In this document: positions 34,609 to 44,212 of the stretch, piece after piece
Position numbering within the stretch: the stretch's first letter is position 1
Layout: each line of letters opens with the position of its first letter
Origin: Novisyntrophococcus fermenticellae
Lineage (GTDB): Bacteria; Bacillota; Clostridia; Lachnospirales; Lachnospiraceae
Length of the DNA: 64,000 nt
Assembly: GCF_018866245.1 (NCBI RefSeq)
Contig: NZ_CP076458.1
Coordinates: forward strand, 2,232,001-2,296,000
Reading direction: 5' to 3'
Made by a program: the position numbers and the translations under genes
Notes under the pieces: generated by a model
Database searches by the model: none
Told to the model about the DNA's origin: nothing
Seen by the model: only the letters and a program-made list of their open reading frames with translations

Positions 34609-35115
34609 CTATCTCCAGTCATGTGTTCTTAAGTGGCCCTCCAGCTGCATATGGTCAAAATTATGCTGGCGAAGTGCTTCATAAAGCACGATGGCCACAG
34701 AATTGGAGAGATTCAGGGAACGGATGTCCCCAATCATGGGAATCCTCACCGCCGTTTCCTGATTCTGATACAGAATATCCTCAGGAATTCCTGCGCTTTC
34801 CTTGCCAAACATAAGAAAGCAATCCTCCGGGTATTCTACCTCTGTATAAGTTTTGCTTCCCTTAGTGGTAGCGTAGTATATTCTGGCACCGGGATTTTTT
34901 TCAAGAAAATCTTCGTAGTTCATATATCTTGTAACATCCAGATTCCTCCAGTAATCCATCCCTGCACGCTTAATTGCTTTTTCGTTCAGATGAAACCCTA
35001 AAGGTTCGATCAGATGCAGCCTGGTTCCTGTAGCCACGCAGGTTCTGCCAATGTTGCCGGTATTGGCCGGTATCTCCGGCTCATGTAGTACAATATTCAG
35101 ATGTGCCACGCTCAT
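34609..35115 (-). CDS. trmL: tRNA (cytidine/uridine-34 2'-O)-methyltransferase
   Basis: SPOUT methyltransferase that modifies the wobble ribose of tRNA-Leu. 168 residues, the compact form of the family: NIVLHEPEIPANTGNIGRTC at the start, then LHLIEPLGF, FGKESAGIPEDIL and the knot segment IPMIGDIRSLNLSNSVAIVLYEAL. It converges with the histidine kinase gene with a gap of 21 bp and no obvious terminator. It lies downstream of the AIR-synthase-like gene. Confidence 0.95.
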   Translation of the reverse strand: MSVAHLNIVLHEPEIPANTGNIGRTCVATGTRLHLIEPLGFHLNEKAIKRAGMDYWRNLDVTRYMNYEDFLEKNPGARIYYATTKGSKTYTEVEYPEDCFLMFGKESAGIPEDILYQNQETAVRIPMIGDIRSLNLSNSVAIVLYEALRQHNFDHMQLEGHLRTHDWR

Positions 35116-35142
35116 CCTCCTTCAACACCTTTTTATCAGCTT

Positions 35143-36138
35143 TTATCTTTTATACTTTAATGCTCTGTATAACTCATCCGGCTGAGGTCTGTCCAGATAT
35201 CGGATTTCCTGTCCGTTTCTTAACGTCTTATCATTACCTTCTGTCGTACACCCGATCACTGCTGCATGGATACCTGCTTTCTCCAGAGTCCTGACCAGGG
35301 AAGTCCCATCATCAATGGCAATCATCATAGAACCGCTGGACATAATCTGATAAGGGTTTGCATCGAAATGCTCACAGATTTCCACGGTCTCCTGCCTGAT
35401 GGGAATGGCTTTCAGATCGATGTCCAATCCGACATTCCCGGAAGAGGCCAGCTCCCAAAGCGCTCCGAATACGCCTCCCTCTGTGATATCATGCATCGCC
35501 GAAGCTCCCATATCTGACGCTATTCTTCCTTCCGTAACGACAGACAGATACTGATCAAAGTTTTTTGCCGTATGCAGGAATGCGGGAGAGAAGATTTCCA
35601 GCAGATCCTCTTCTCTTTCTTTGACCAGAATTGAAGTGGCCTCCAGGCCAATCCATTTTGTAATGACCACATCCTGATGCGGTTTCGCATGGGTGTGGGT
35701 GAGCAGGCGCTTCTTGTCTACCTTCCCCACTCCTGTCACGGTAATCACCGGCTGCTTCACCACATCCGTGATTTCCGTATGACCGCCCAGGATCTCGATA
35801 TTCAGACTCTCACATACTGCTTCAGCCTCCGATACCAGTTCCCGGATTTCCGCTTCCTCAGTATCTTCGGTAAGCAGTACGGTAAGCATGACGCCCAGCG
35901 GCTCTGCACCCGATGCAGCCAGATCGTTGGCTGTAATATGGATGCAGTGCCTTCCCAGATCTTTTACGGTTCCCGTAATCGGATCCGAAGACATCACAAG
36001 CACCTCTCCTTCTTTCAATTCGAGTGCGGCGCAGTCAAGACCAACTCCCGGTCCTATCAATACCTCGTCACGCCTGTGCCTAATCTGCTTTAAAACGGAA
36101 CGGATCAATACCTGCTCCGGCAGCTTGCCAATCTTCAT
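35143..36138 (-). CDS. AIR-synthase-related protein
   Basis: PurM/HypE-like two-domain ATP-binding fold, 331 residues from ATG 36138 (GGGAGAATGAC just before). Seen: a GPGVGLDCAALEL stretch near the N-terminus, the substrate/metal loop MSSDPITGTVKDLGRHCIHITANDLAASGAEPLGVMLT, GHTEITDVVKQPVITVT, and HDITEGGVFGALWELA. It lacks the signatures of PurM, PurL or SelD that would fix a substrate; HypE-like maturation genes are not nearby. This subgroup is common in Clostridia with unknown role. The following gene in the operon is trmL. Confidence 0.8.
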   Translation of the reverse strand: MKIGKLPEQVLIRSVLKQIRHRRDEVLIGPGVGLDCAALELKEGEVLVMSSDPITGTVKDLGRHCIHITANDLAASGAEPLGVMLTVLLTEDTEEAEIRELVSEAEAVCESLNIEILGGHTEITDVVKQPVITVTGVGKVDKKRLLTHTHAKPHQDVVITKWIGLEATSILVKEREEDLLEIFSPAFLHTAKNFDQYLSVVTEGRIASDMGASAMHDITEGGVFGALWELASSGNVGLDIDLKAIPIRQETVEICEHFDANPYQIMSSGSMMIAIDDGTSLVRTLEKAGIHAAVIGCTTEGNDKTLRNGQEIRYLDRPQPDELYRALKYKR

Positions 36139-36173
36139 GTCATTCTCCCGCTTTCTGTTTTTATACTTTTGCA

Positions 36174-37628
36174 TCATGCCGATGCTTTGCCTCCCGGGTA
36201 TCGTGCAAGGATCTCATTCACCTTACCCATATCACCCATGTCTATAGCAGAGGTAAGCGCATCAACCGCTTCGTCATCTCCGCCCTTTATCCCAATCCGG
36301 GTCACATGCGGGGTCATCTGATAGGTGCTTTCATTCACCTGTTCTCTGGTTTCCTGCCCATCCACGGTTACAATCTTCCAGAGTCTGGCTTCTTTTCCTG
36401 TATGCCCGTTCGTCGATTCCACCGCTCCAAAATCCAGATTCGAATCCTTCTGAATCTTGTTTTCGGGTTCTGTTGTGGTCAGTGTTTCACTTTCAAAGGA
36501 AACCTGACGGTTCTCACGATCCCTCGTCTCGTGTCCATAGATGACAAAACCCACCTCTCCGCCGGAAGCATATCCCAGAATATAGATGGGTGCATCCGTA
36601 TTATTCCTGAATCGGAAGTCCTTGCTCCCATCTGCGATTGCGGCGTCCATTGAAGGTTTTACATAACCGACAATCATCGAATGATTGGATCGTTCTGTCA
36701 CCTCCAGCTCGGCCCTGAGCACAGCCAGGTAGAGTGTCGTGGATACCTGGCAGATTCCGCCTCCGTAGCTGTCGACCACGCTTCCCATCTCATAGGAAGG
36801 TGCGGTGGCATAACCACTTTCTGCATCAAAGGGCTTTACCGCCTCCAGTACAGAAAACTCTTCACCGGGATAGAGTACCTTTCCATTTAGCTTGGATGTC
36901 CCCGTAAGTACATTGGTTCTCCGGTTTTCCGAACTGGCGGAATAATCTGTACTGCTTTCACCCAGCACATCCTTCACAAGAGCAAGCTGCCCGGGATCTC
37001 CCTGGGCCGGTACTGTCTCGGCATCCAAAGTAATCTCGGCATCTCCCCCCCGCCAGATTTCGGAAAAAAAGTTTAAAATTGTCTGCACAGACTCTTCTTC
37101 CTTTAAAGCAGCTCCATCCTGACCTGGCACTGTTGAAAACGAGCCGTCGTTTTGCAGCTTTAAAGACATGTTAACGGCCGGATGGCTAAGCGGAACACAC
37201 TGGGCTTCCACGATGGCTCTTACCTTCTCTTCATCTGCCGCATAATGCAGTTCCAGAACCAACGGTCCTCTCTTTTGGATGGAGCGGGTCGTTTCAAAAC
37301 GCTGAAGAACATTTCCCTTCTGCCCCAGCTCCAGAGCCTGCCGGACAATCTTTTCATTGGTACATGAAAGGCCCAGATCCCCGGCAGTAACAGAAGCTCC
37401 CGAATTACCCACATACAGCACAATGCGGCTCCCGGACAATTCCTCTATCTTACTTTGTATTTCCTGGCGAATCTGGTCTTCACCCATGCCGGCTACATTT
37501 ATATTTTCAATATAAATCCCTTCTATCGCCTGTTCCTGCCCATCTCCGGCATCCGCCCGGACAGTTATTCCACCCGGCCAAAACAGGAGGGCAGCCAGAA
37601 TTACAACTGCAATTCCAGTTTTTTTCAT
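36174..37628 (-). CDS. VanW-family exported protein
   Basis: 484 residues with an N-terminal signal/anchor (GIAVVILAALLFWPGGITVRA), a repeated peptidoglycan-binding-like region, and the VanW domain at ~230-360 (TNVLTGTSKLNGKVLYPGEEFSVLEAVKPF … GGGICQVSTTLYLAVLRAELEVTERSNHS). VanW was first seen beside vancomycin resistance genes, but the domain is widespread in Firmicutes surface proteins and does not itself mean resistance. No van genes are nearby. The C-terminal 100 residues are acidic. It overlaps the extreme 5' region of the AIR-synthase-like frame. Confidence 0.9.
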   Translation of the reverse strand: MKKTGIAVVILAALLFWPGGITVRADAGDGQEQAIEGIYIENINVAGMGEDQIRQEIQSKIEELSGSRIVLYVGNSGASVTAGDLGLSCTNEKIVRQALELGQKGNVLQRFETTRSIQKRGPLVLELHYAADEEKVRAIVEAQCVPLSHPAVNMSLKLQNDGSFSTVPGQDGAALKEEESVQTILNFFSEIWRGGDAEITLDAETVPAQGDPGQLALVKDVLGESSTDYSASSENRRTNVLTGTSKLNGKVLYPGEEFSVLEAVKPFDAESGYATAPSYEMGSVVDSYGGGICQVSTTLYLAVLRAELEVTERSNHSMIVGYVKPSMDAAIADGSKDFRFRNNTDAPIYILGYASGGEVGFVIYGHETRDRENRQVSFESETLTTTEPENKIQKDSNLDFGAVESTNGHTGKEARLWKIVTVDGQETREQVNESTYQMTPHVTRIGIKGGDDEAVDALTSAIDMGDMGKVNEILARYPGGKASA

Positions 37629-37663
37629 TCGTATCTCCTATACTCTGCGACCAGATGGCAATA

Positions 37664-37762
37664 TCAGATCAGATAACCAAGTACCATCGGTACAATCATG
37701 ACTATAATCAGCATAACAGCAACCACACCGGTAATCACTTTTCTTTTTTTCGGATTCATCAT
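37664..37762 (-). CDS. 32-aa single-pass membrane peptide
   Basis: MMNPKKRK followed by a hydrophobic helix (VITGVVAVMLIIVMIVPMVL) and a GYLI end; GAGAGG lies upstream. Basic start plus one membrane span is the layout of DUF4044-like mini-proteins. It sits 9 bp after the exonuclease gene and 35 bp before vanW in the same direction, so it is probably translated as part of the operon. Function unknown. Confidence 0.6.
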   Translation of the reverse strand: MMNPKKRKVITGVVAVMLIIVMIVPMVLGYLI

Positions 37763-37771
37763 ACTCTTTTC

Positions 37772-38485
37772 TTACCTCTCTATTCTTCCATATCTCAGGA
37801 TGATATGATCAATCATCCTGGAAGCCTCATTCTTCGTGAGACTGTCAGGTTCAACTTCAGCTTCTATTTTATGATATTTTATCAAATCATTCAAGTACCG
37901 TTTTTGTGCCGGGGTTATTGGATTTTGGCGTTTCACCTTATAAGTCAGCGGTTTTGTCTCAAACCATGCAGGATTTTTTTTCCCAAATTCACCCCATAGA
38001 TATTCGTATAGTTTCATAGAAGCCCATGCATCATCGTATGCACGATGGGCGCGGGTTCGGTCAATCGCATAATAGCTGCACATCGACGTAAGGCTTCTGC
38101 TGGGCAGCCCGGGAAATGCCTTGCGTGCAATGTGAAGAGTGTCACAGGCCTTTTTTTCAAATTCCCTTCGTAAATTGGCTGCCTGATGCTTTAGAAAACT
38201 ATAATCAAAGAGAATGTTGTGTCCCAGAAGAGGCAAGTCCCCACAAAAATCCAGGATATTTGAAACTGCTTCCTCCTGATACGGCTGCCCCTCGACCATC
38301 TCCTGGGTAATGCCCGTCAGTTGTCTAATACTGTCCGGTATCTTCATTCTGGGATTCACAAATGTGCGGTATGTATCCACAATTTCATCGTTTACTACTT
38401 TCAGGGCACCGATTTCCAGTATCCGGTCGGTTTTTGGCTGCAGGCCTGTGGTTTCCAGATCCAGGGCCACATATGTCTGCATCAT
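37772..38485 (-). CDS. DnaQ-like 3'-5' exonuclease
   Basis: 237-residue DEDDh exonuclease. Exo I VALDLETTGL (Asp/Glu), Exo II GHNILFDYSFL (Asp), Exo III HRAYDDAWAS (His-X4-Asp). The domain matches the PolC/epsilon proofreading fold, but stands alone with a ~65-residue C-terminal extension (NPITPAQKRYLNDLIKYH…) of the kind seen in Clostridia DnaQ-like proteins. It overlaps the nth stop by 4 bp, so a repair role is suggested. Confidence 0.9.
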   Translation of the reverse strand: MMQTYVALDLETTGLQPKTDRILEIGALKVVNDEIVDTYRTFVNPRMKIPDSIRQLTGITQEMVEGQPYQEEAVSNILDFCGDLPLLGHNILFDYSFLKHQAANLRREFEKKACDTLHIARKAFPGLPSRSLTSMCSYYAIDRTRAHRAYDDAWASMKLYEYLWGEFGKKNPAWFETKPLTYKVKRQNPITPAQKRYLNDLIKYHKIEAEVEPDSLTKNEASRMIDHIILRYGRIER

Positions 38486-39138
38486 AGGCCTGCCTTCTTT
38501 CCGGCGGCTCTGTCCTTATATTCTTTACAGTACTCTGTCAGAAAACACTCCCCGCACCTGGGGTTCCGTGCGAAACAGATCTGCCTTCCAAATGTAATAA
38601 TCTGTATATTATAAAGAATCCAGTGATCCTCAGGCAAAGCCTTCATTAATTCAAACTCTATTTTTTCCGGATCGTTTTCCTTCGCCAGCCCCAGCCTTCG
38701 GGATATCCGCTTTACATGCGTGTCCACCACTATACTGGGTTCGTGGAAGATATTTCCGCGGATGACATTGGCTGTCTTGCGCCCCACCCCTGGAAGAGAG
38801 GTTAAAGCCTCCAGATCGCCTGGTACTTCCCCGCCGAATTCCAGACATAGCTTTCTGGCACAGGCGATAATATTCTTTGCCTTATTATGGTAAAAACCTG
38901 TAGGCTTGATATCCTGCTCCAGTTCTGACAATTCTGCATGGGCAAAGGACTCCATATCAGGATATTTTACAAAAAGATCTTTTGTTACAATATTCACCCG
39001 GGCATCCGTGCACTGCGCGGAGAGCATGGTCGCTATTAAAAGCTGTCCGGGATTTTCGTGATTCAGATAACACTTATATTCTGTGGAATACTGTTCATCC
39101 AGAAGAGCCAGTATCTCTTTTGTTCTTTTCGTTGCCAC
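38482..39138 (-). CDS. nth: Endonuclease III
   Basis: DNA glycosylase/AP lyase that removes oxidised pyrimidines. 218 residues: helix-hairpin-helix with catalytic Lys in LTSLPGVGRKTANVI, catalytic Asp in SIVVDTHVKRISRRLGL, and a C-terminal 4Fe-4S cluster C-X6-C-X2-C-X5-C in CFARNPRCGECFLTEYC. Complete and normal in length. Lies between a radical SAM gene and the exonuclease gene, all leftward. Confidence 0.97.
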   Translation of the reverse strand: MATKRTKEILALLDEQYSTEYKCYLNHENPGQLLIATMLSAQCTDARVNIVTKDLFVKYPDMESFAHAELSELEQDIKPTGFYHNKAKNIIACARKLCLEFGGEVPGDLEALTSLPGVGRKTANVIRGNIFHEPSIVVDTHVKRISRRLGLAKENDPEKIEFELMKALPEDHWILYNIQIITFGRQICFARNPRCGECFLTEYCKEYKDRAAGKKAGL

Positions 39139-39155
39139 TTACAACTCCTTTCTCT

Positions 39156-40910
39156 TCAGCAGCCGCGTATGATTCGTTCTGTTACGTCAATCTGCCTTGC
39201 AGATCCCGTTAAAGGATCTCTCTCGTTATAATCAAACAGGATGGCCTTCGGCTGTTCTCCTATAGACGATATAATTTCCACATGAGTCATCTTCCACATC
39301 TGTTTCCAGCCGTATCCTTCATAAGATGGAAGAAGTTCTCTCGTCACTTCCTCCCTTTGGAAGAATTCTCTTAAGCAATCCTTATATGGTCCATTGTCTG
39401 CTGCAAAATGCGGTCTGCTTTTTGCATTCTCTCTGGCGTATACATCCAGGACCGCCAAATTGCAAAACTTCTGAATTTTGTCCGGAAATGCTTCTTTCAG
39501 AAATTCCAGCAGAATCTCGTAGCGCCGGATTCTGGTATGAGAAATCTTTCCATAACCCCGTTCCTCATAAAATATTCCCAATCCTTCAAAAAAATGAAAC
39601 ATATTCCGGTATTTGGTTTCTACCTCTTGCAGAAGATTTTGGAATTGTCCGCTGTTATAGTAGACCTCCACCATCTCTTCCACCTGTTTCAGCCTGATTA
39701 CATCTGCATAGGACAGCCATCTGGTTGAGAGGATTTCGTAAGGCTCCTTATTCCTGCAGACCCCTTCGTATTCCTGCAGATGCTCCGCCATATATGATCC
39801 CTTCAGTACCTTCAGAAATCCCATCTGCAATTGATCGGGATGTAGTCTGTAGACATCCCGAAAGGATTCCGAAAAGCTTTCATAGTCCTCAAACGGAAGC
39901 CCTGCAATCAAATCCAGATGCTGATGGATATTATGACCCGTTTGAACCTTCCGTACAATCTCGGCCACTTTATGAAAATCCATCTTTCTGTGTATCTCCT
40001 CCACGGTCTTAGGGTTCGTGGACTGTACCCCGATTTCCAATTGAATCAGGCCCGGACGCATCTTCCGGAAAAGTTCCAGTTCTTCCTCTGTCGTCAAATC
40101 TGCTGCGACCTCAAAGTGGAAATTCGTAAACCCATTGTCTGACTCCAGGATAAACCTCCAGATTTCCATCGCATGTTCTTTCCTGCAATTAAAAGTCCGG
40201 TCCACAAATTTAACCTGGGCCACCTTCCTGTCGATAAAAAACTGCAGCTCCTGTTTTACCAGTTCCGTATCTCTGAATCTTAAACACTTATCCACGGAAG
40301 AGAGACAGTAACTACAGGAAAAAGGGCAGCCCCTGCTGGATTCATAATAGATGATTCTGTAATCAAATGCACTTAAATCCTCATACGGAAACGGAACTTC
40401 ACTTAACTCCATGATTTCTCTGTCCAGGTTCTTTTGTATCAATCCCTGTTCATCCCGGTAAGTAATCCCCCGGATCTCACGGATCCCATTCCTCCTGTAC
40501 TCCTCACTGCTGCCCTCTTTTCTCAAAATCCAATCTGCCAGCTCAGCAAAGGTCTTTTCACCTTCTCCCCGCATCACCCCATGGATGGCGGGATTCTCTT
40601 CCAGGACCTTCCCGGCATCATAGGAAACCTCCGGGCCGCCCACCCAGATTTCCGTCTCCGGGAGTACTTTCGAAAGGTCATAAATCAATTCCCGGACAAA
40701 AGAAATATTCCATATATAACATGAAAAGCAAAGAACATCCGGTCTGTACCGGAAAATATCCTTCATGATTTCATCCTGCGGCTGATTAATTGTGTATTCA
40801 GCCAAATCCGTCAATATTCCCTGCTTTCGGGCATATGCCCTGAGACTGTAAACCGCCAGATTCGAATGTATATATTTGGCATTCACCGCTGCCAGAAGAA
40901 TTCGCTTCAT
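39156..40910 (-). CDS. B12-binding-domain radical SAM protein (DUF4080 type)
   Basis: 584 residues from ATG 40910 (an upstream in-frame start at 40931 is less likely). An N-terminal Rossmann-like B12-binding domain (ILLAAVNAKYIHSNLAVYSLRAYA … VLCFSCYIWNISF … VGGPEVSYD, GEGE) is followed by the radical SAM core with the cluster cysteines in SSRGCPFSCSYCLSS (C-X3-C-X2-C). The C-terminal domain resembles DUF4080. The B12-domain motif D-X-H-X2-G is not obvious, so cobalamin binding is uncertain. The reaction is unknown; members are common in Clostridia. Confidence 0.88.
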   Translation of the reverse strand: MKRILLAAVNAKYIHSNLAVYSLRAYARKQGILTDLAEYTINQPQDEIMKDIFRYRPDVLCFSCYIWNISFVRELIYDLSKVLPETEIWVGGPEVSYDAGKVLEENPAIHGVMRGEGEKTFAELADWILRKEGSSEEYRRNGIREIRGITYRDEQGLIQKNLDREIMELSEVPFPYEDLSAFDYRIIYYESSRGCPFSCSYCLSSVDKCLRFRDTELVKQELQFFIDRKVAQVKFVDRTFNCRKEHAMEIWRFILESDNGFTNFHFEVAADLTTEEELELFRKMRPGLIQLEIGVQSTNPKTVEEIHRKMDFHKVAEIVRKVQTGHNIHQHLDLIAGLPFEDYESFSESFRDVYRLHPDQLQMGFLKVLKGSYMAEHLQEYEGVCRNKEPYEILSTRWLSYADVIRLKQVEEMVEVYYNSGQFQNLLQEVETKYRNMFHFFEGLGIFYEERGYGKISHTRIRRYEILLEFLKEAFPDKIQKFCNLAVLDVYARENAKSRPHFAADNGPYKDCLREFFQREEVTRELLPSYEGYGWKQMWKMTHVEIISSIGEQPKAILFDYNERDPLTGSARQIDVTERIIRGC

Positions 40911-40990
40911 TACAATTACCTCACTATCCACCTATTCTATCACAGAGCTTCATGAAGAACAAGAAATCAATCCTGGGAGTTTTTTATAAA

Positions 40991-41019
40991 CAAAAAAAGT
41001 ATTAGTTCACACCAATACT
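40991..41019 (-). terminator. Terminator after tRNA-Phe
   Basis: AGTATT/AATACT stem (40998-41003 with 41014-41019) with a run of seven T on the minus strand directly after it. It ends the tRNA-Phe transcript. Confidence 0.6.
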
Positions 41020-41029
41020 TACATCAAAC

Positions 41030-41102
<73 letters not shown>

Positions 41103-41176
41103 ATATAGTTTTCACTTGCAGAAATAATATTATCATATTACTTTCAGAAAAGCAAGAAAAAAGTGTTTTTTAGGGC

Positions 41177-41209
41177 AGCCCTGCGGATTTGTTGAAAATC
41201 CACAGGACT
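41177..41209 (-). terminator. Terminator of ABC exporter operon
   Basis: AGCCCTGCGGATTT (41177-41190) and AAATCCACAGGACT (41196-41209) form a 14-bp stem with two imperfect pairs and a 5-nt loop, 25 bp past the permease stop. The minus strand continues GCCCTAAAAAAC, so the T-run is poor. Confidence 0.55.
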
Positions 41210-41233
41210 GAAACCGTTACCTGCTGATTACGA

Positions 41234-42451
41234 TTATCTTTCACGGATTTTCTTCAATGCAACTGAAAATTTAACAGGATTTCCATACATTAAAGTACCA
41301 AACCGAAAGATCTTTGCGGCCACAAATCCTGCAAGTCCACAGGATGCTGCCAGAATCAGGGCGGAGATCACAACCTCGGCCGCCGTGACAGAGCCCATAG
41401 CCACTCTTATGAACATGCTGTTACTGGAGGTAAAGGGGATAAAGGACGCTACCTTTATTAAAACGCTGTCCGGCGTGTTCATGCCAAAGATAGCTACAAA
41501 AAATGCTGCCAGATAAATAATTGTAACGGGTGTGGCGCTTTTGCTGATATCCTCTGTCTTCGAAACCAATGCTCCAAGCATGCCAAAAAGGAACGCATAA
41601 AGCAGGTATCCCAGTATTCCAAACAGGATAAAAGCAAGCCATACATTGACCGGTATGTCAAACAGGAAATCCAGCTGATTGTTCCAGGCATTGCGGAACA
41701 TCCGGTAGGAGGCGACACCTGCCCCCAGTATCAGTCCTCCCTGAAAGAGGCTGCAGATGGCACCGGCAACTACCTTTCCAAAAATCAGGCTGTTACTGTT
41801 CACGCTGGTGACCAGAATCTCGATGGCACGGTTGCTCTTTTCACTTGTAACCGATGTGGCAATCATCTGCCCGTAGAGTAATACAAACATATACATCACA
41901 AATACCAGTACATAGGTATACATGTAATTCTTTGCGCTGTCCTTACCCAGAACCATCGTATCCGATTGCAGCGGCTTCTCATACAGGGATTCCACCATGC
42001 CGGCATCCACCCCTTGTTCTGTCAGTGTTTTCATACGGTAATGCTTAAGCATACCGGATTCAAAGCTTTCCTGTATATCATCCATCATAGGTCTGTTTTC
42101 CACTACATAGGTGTATTCTGCCTCTCCCAGAATGAGGAAGCCGACCTTTGCCTTTTCACTTCTTACAGCCTCCTTAAGTTCCTGTTCCCCGGAACAGTTC
42201 AGCCAGTCATACTGGGGCAGCAGCTGTTCAAATTCATCTGGATTTCCCAGATACCCTTCTTCATCGAAAAATGCCACTGTAGTCTTTGTATCTTCTTCGG
42301 AATCCGCCTTTTTTGATCCTCCCATAAAGAAGGTTGGTACGATCACGCCTCCCACCATAAGGAGTGCCAAAGCAACTGTGGTAAGAAGGAAACTCTTATT
42401 CTTTAAATAATTCCCGATTTCAAATTTCAGAACAGTCAAAAACTTCTTCAT
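41234..42451 (-). CDS. ABC-2 type transporter permease (NatB-like)
   Basis: 405-residue membrane protein with an N-terminal helix (~20-40), a ~135-residue extracytoplasmic domain, then five or six helices from ~175 on (NYMYTYVLVFVMYMFVLLYGQMIATSV, VTSEKSNRAIEILVTSVNSNSLIFGKV). The motif TSEKSNRAIEIL is typical of NatB/YhaP permeases that export sodium, drugs or peptides. It is paired with the ATPase gene 38 bp upstream. The substrate is not evident; regulation by the XRE gene at the operon head is likely. Confidence 0.9.
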   Translation of the reverse strand: MKKFLTVLKFEIGNYLKNKSFLLTTVALALLMVGGVIVPTFFMGGSKKADSEEDTKTTVAFFDEEGYLGNPDEFEQLLPQYDWLNCSGEQELKEAVRSEKAKVGFLILGEAEYTYVVENRPMMDDIQESFESGMLKHYRMKTLTEQGVDAGMVESLYEKPLQSDTMVLGKDSAKNYMYTYVLVFVMYMFVLLYGQMIATSVTSEKSNRAIEILVTSVNSNSLIFGKVVAGAICSLFQGGLILGAGVASYRMFRNAWNNQLDFLFDIPVNVWLAFILFGILGYLLYAFLFGMLGALVSKTEDISKSATPVTIIYLAAFFVAIFGMNTPDSVLIKVASFIPFTSSNSMFIRVAMGSVTAAEVVISALILAASCGLAGFVAAKIFRFGTLMYGNPVKFSVALKKIRER

Positions 42452-42489
42452 ATTCCATATATCCCTTTCGTCTTTATTTCGTCGACAGG

Positions 42490-43401
42490 TTAATCTTCTG
42501 CCACTTCTACAAAAATGTCATTTAACGATGGCTGATAATCCCCGAATCGTTCTACATCCAGACTGCTTTCTGCCAGGGCACTTAAGATCATCTCCTTTTT
42601 GACCTCAGGCTTCATCTCCAGAATTAACTGTTCCTTGTTGTATCCGTATACCCTCACCAGGTTTCCCCACTTTTGATCAACGGTTCTGTGCAGTTCCTTA
42701 GACTCCATATCATTGGCTGAGAGAATCAGACGATTGTTGCCGAATTCGCGTTTGATGTTCTTCAAATCACCGGAAAGAACGGTGGTTCCTTTATTGATAA
42801 TCATGATGTCCTTACAAAACTCTTCCACATATCCCATCTGATGGCTGGAAAAAATCACCAGCTTCCCTTTTTGGATCTCCTCTAGAATTACATCTTTAAG
42901 CACCTGCGAATTGACGGGGTCCAGACCGGAAAATGGTTCATCCAGTATGAAAATCTGAGGATCACAGACGAGCGTCTGTGCCAGCTGGACCTTCTGCTGA
43001 TTTCCCTTTGACAAGGTTTCCAGCAGCCTGTTCTCATATTCGGATACCTCCAGACGTGCAAGCCACCTTCGCATGCTCTCCTTCGACTCCTTTGTCCCCA
43101 TCCCACGCAGCTGGGCAAGATATGTAATTTGTTCCCCGACCTTTTTCTTCGGATATAGTCCCCTTTCTTCGGGGAGATATCCGATGCGGTATTCACCGGG
43201 ACAAAATTTTATGCCATCCAGCAGAACTTCACCCTTATCTGCCTTGAACACATCCATCAAAATGCGGATTGTGGTCGTCTTTCCGGCGCCATTGCGCCCC
43301 AAAAGTCCCAGAGCACTCCCGCTTTCCACCGAAAATGATATTCCGTGAAGTACTTCTTTGCCTCCGAAGCTTTTGTGAATATCTTTCACCTCAAGTCTCA
43401 T
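42490..43401 (-). CDS. ABC transporter ATP-binding protein (NatA-like)
   Basis: 303 residues. Walker A GLLGRNGAGKTTTIRIL, Q-loop region YLPEERGLYPKKKV, signature LSKGNQQKVQLAQ, Walker B IFILDEPFSGLDPVN and the H-loop IFSSHQMGYVEEF. A C-terminal ~85-residue extension is typical of NatA/YhaQ ATPases with ABC-2 partners. It is followed by its permease. The unusual PEERGLYPKKKV stretch is standard for this subgroup. Confidence 0.95.
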   Translation of the reverse strand: MRLEVKDIHKSFGGKEVLHGISFSVESGSALGLLGRNGAGKTTTIRILMDVFKADKGEVLLDGIKFCPGEYRIGYLPEERGLYPKKKVGEQITYLAQLRGMGTKESKESMRRWLARLEVSEYENRLLETLSKGNQQKVQLAQTLVCDPQIFILDEPFSGLDPVNSQVLKDVILEEIQKGKLVIFSSHQMGYVEEFCKDIMIINKGTTVLSGDLKNIKREFGNNRLILSANDMESKELHRTVDQKWGNLVRVYGYNKEQLILEMKPEVKKEMILSALAESSLDVERFGDYQPSLNDIFVEVAED

Positions 43402-43450
43402 GTTATTTCCTCCCTGGGTTGATTTTTATATGTAATCGGATGTATCCCGG

Positions 43451-44212
43451 CTACATCATCTTCTCTTTCTGGCTTTTTATGTTGTAATAGCCATTTATAA
43501 TTGTCTGTGCTAGCCACATGAGTGCCGTTATAAATAATGCGAATACACCCACCGGAAAGAGAAGGGCCAGTATTGCGGTGGTGCAGAAGCCAATACTTAT
43601 AATATAACAGCTGGCAATATTCGTCTGATAGGATACTCGGAATGTTCTCATCTTTTCCGCTTCATCACAGCTCTCCATCCAGTCTTTTTGAAAACGCATG
43701 GAACCCGGGACACCTTTTTTTGAAGGGTCATGTCTCTTTAACAGGTTGACAATAAGAATATAAAATACAGGATATATCAAAACGGGGACGATAAACAAAA
43801 GAACATTCATAATATCTGTCCGTTCTCCCCTGCTATATGACAACACATAGTTGAAAAACAGCAAAATATAGAAAACACCGTTTCCGGATAAGCTCAGTGT
43901 ACTGATGCGATCGATTTTATCGTCAAGCAAATCACTCTTTTCCTCATCCCTGCATACTTCCGCCTGTAACACACAGAATCTCAATTTTAAAAAAAAGAGA
44001 AGATTCAGCAGCAGCATGCAAAGTGTAAGGATCATCATAACAGGCCTATACGCTTTCACGGTCATATCTAATAAGTAATTGGCAGTTTCCTCCACCGCTG
44101 CAGAATCACTGTCTCCAAACATGTAGCCGATGATTCCTCCGATTACAGCCCCAAGCAGCAGCTTCCCGCCCATTGCTGAAAAGCCTTTTCCTTCTTTCTT
44201 AGTTCTGTTCAT
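43451..44212 (-). CDS. DUF3169-like membrane protein
   Basis: 253 residues with about six hydrophobic helices (KLLLGAVIGGIIGYMFG; VMMILTLCMLLLNLLFFLKL; VFYILLFFNYVLSY; VLLFIVPVLIYPVFYILIVNLL; two more at the end). This layout and its place directly after a small XRE regulator fit DUF3169, a frequent partner of such regulators and of NatAB exporters in Firmicutes. It overlaps the regulator gene by 14 bp. The function is not established. Confidence 0.75.
   Translation of the reverse strand: MNRTKKEGKGFSAMGGKLLLGAVIGGIIGYMFGDSDSAAVEETANYLLDMTVKAYRPVMMILTLCMLLLNLLFFLKLRFCVLQAEVCRDEEKSDLLDDKIDRISTLSLSGNGVFYILLFFNYVLSYSRGERTDIMNVLLFIVPVLIYPVFYILIVNLLKRHDPSKKGVPGSMRFQKDWMESCDEAEKMRTFRVSYQTNIASCYIISIGFCTTAILALLFPVGVFALFITALMWLAQTIINGYYNIKSQKEKMM

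Noticed and set aside
36174-37628. Vancomycin resistance gene
   Set aside because: A VanW domain alone is common in Firmicutes surface proteins; no vanH, vanA, vanX, vanR or vanS neighbours are present.
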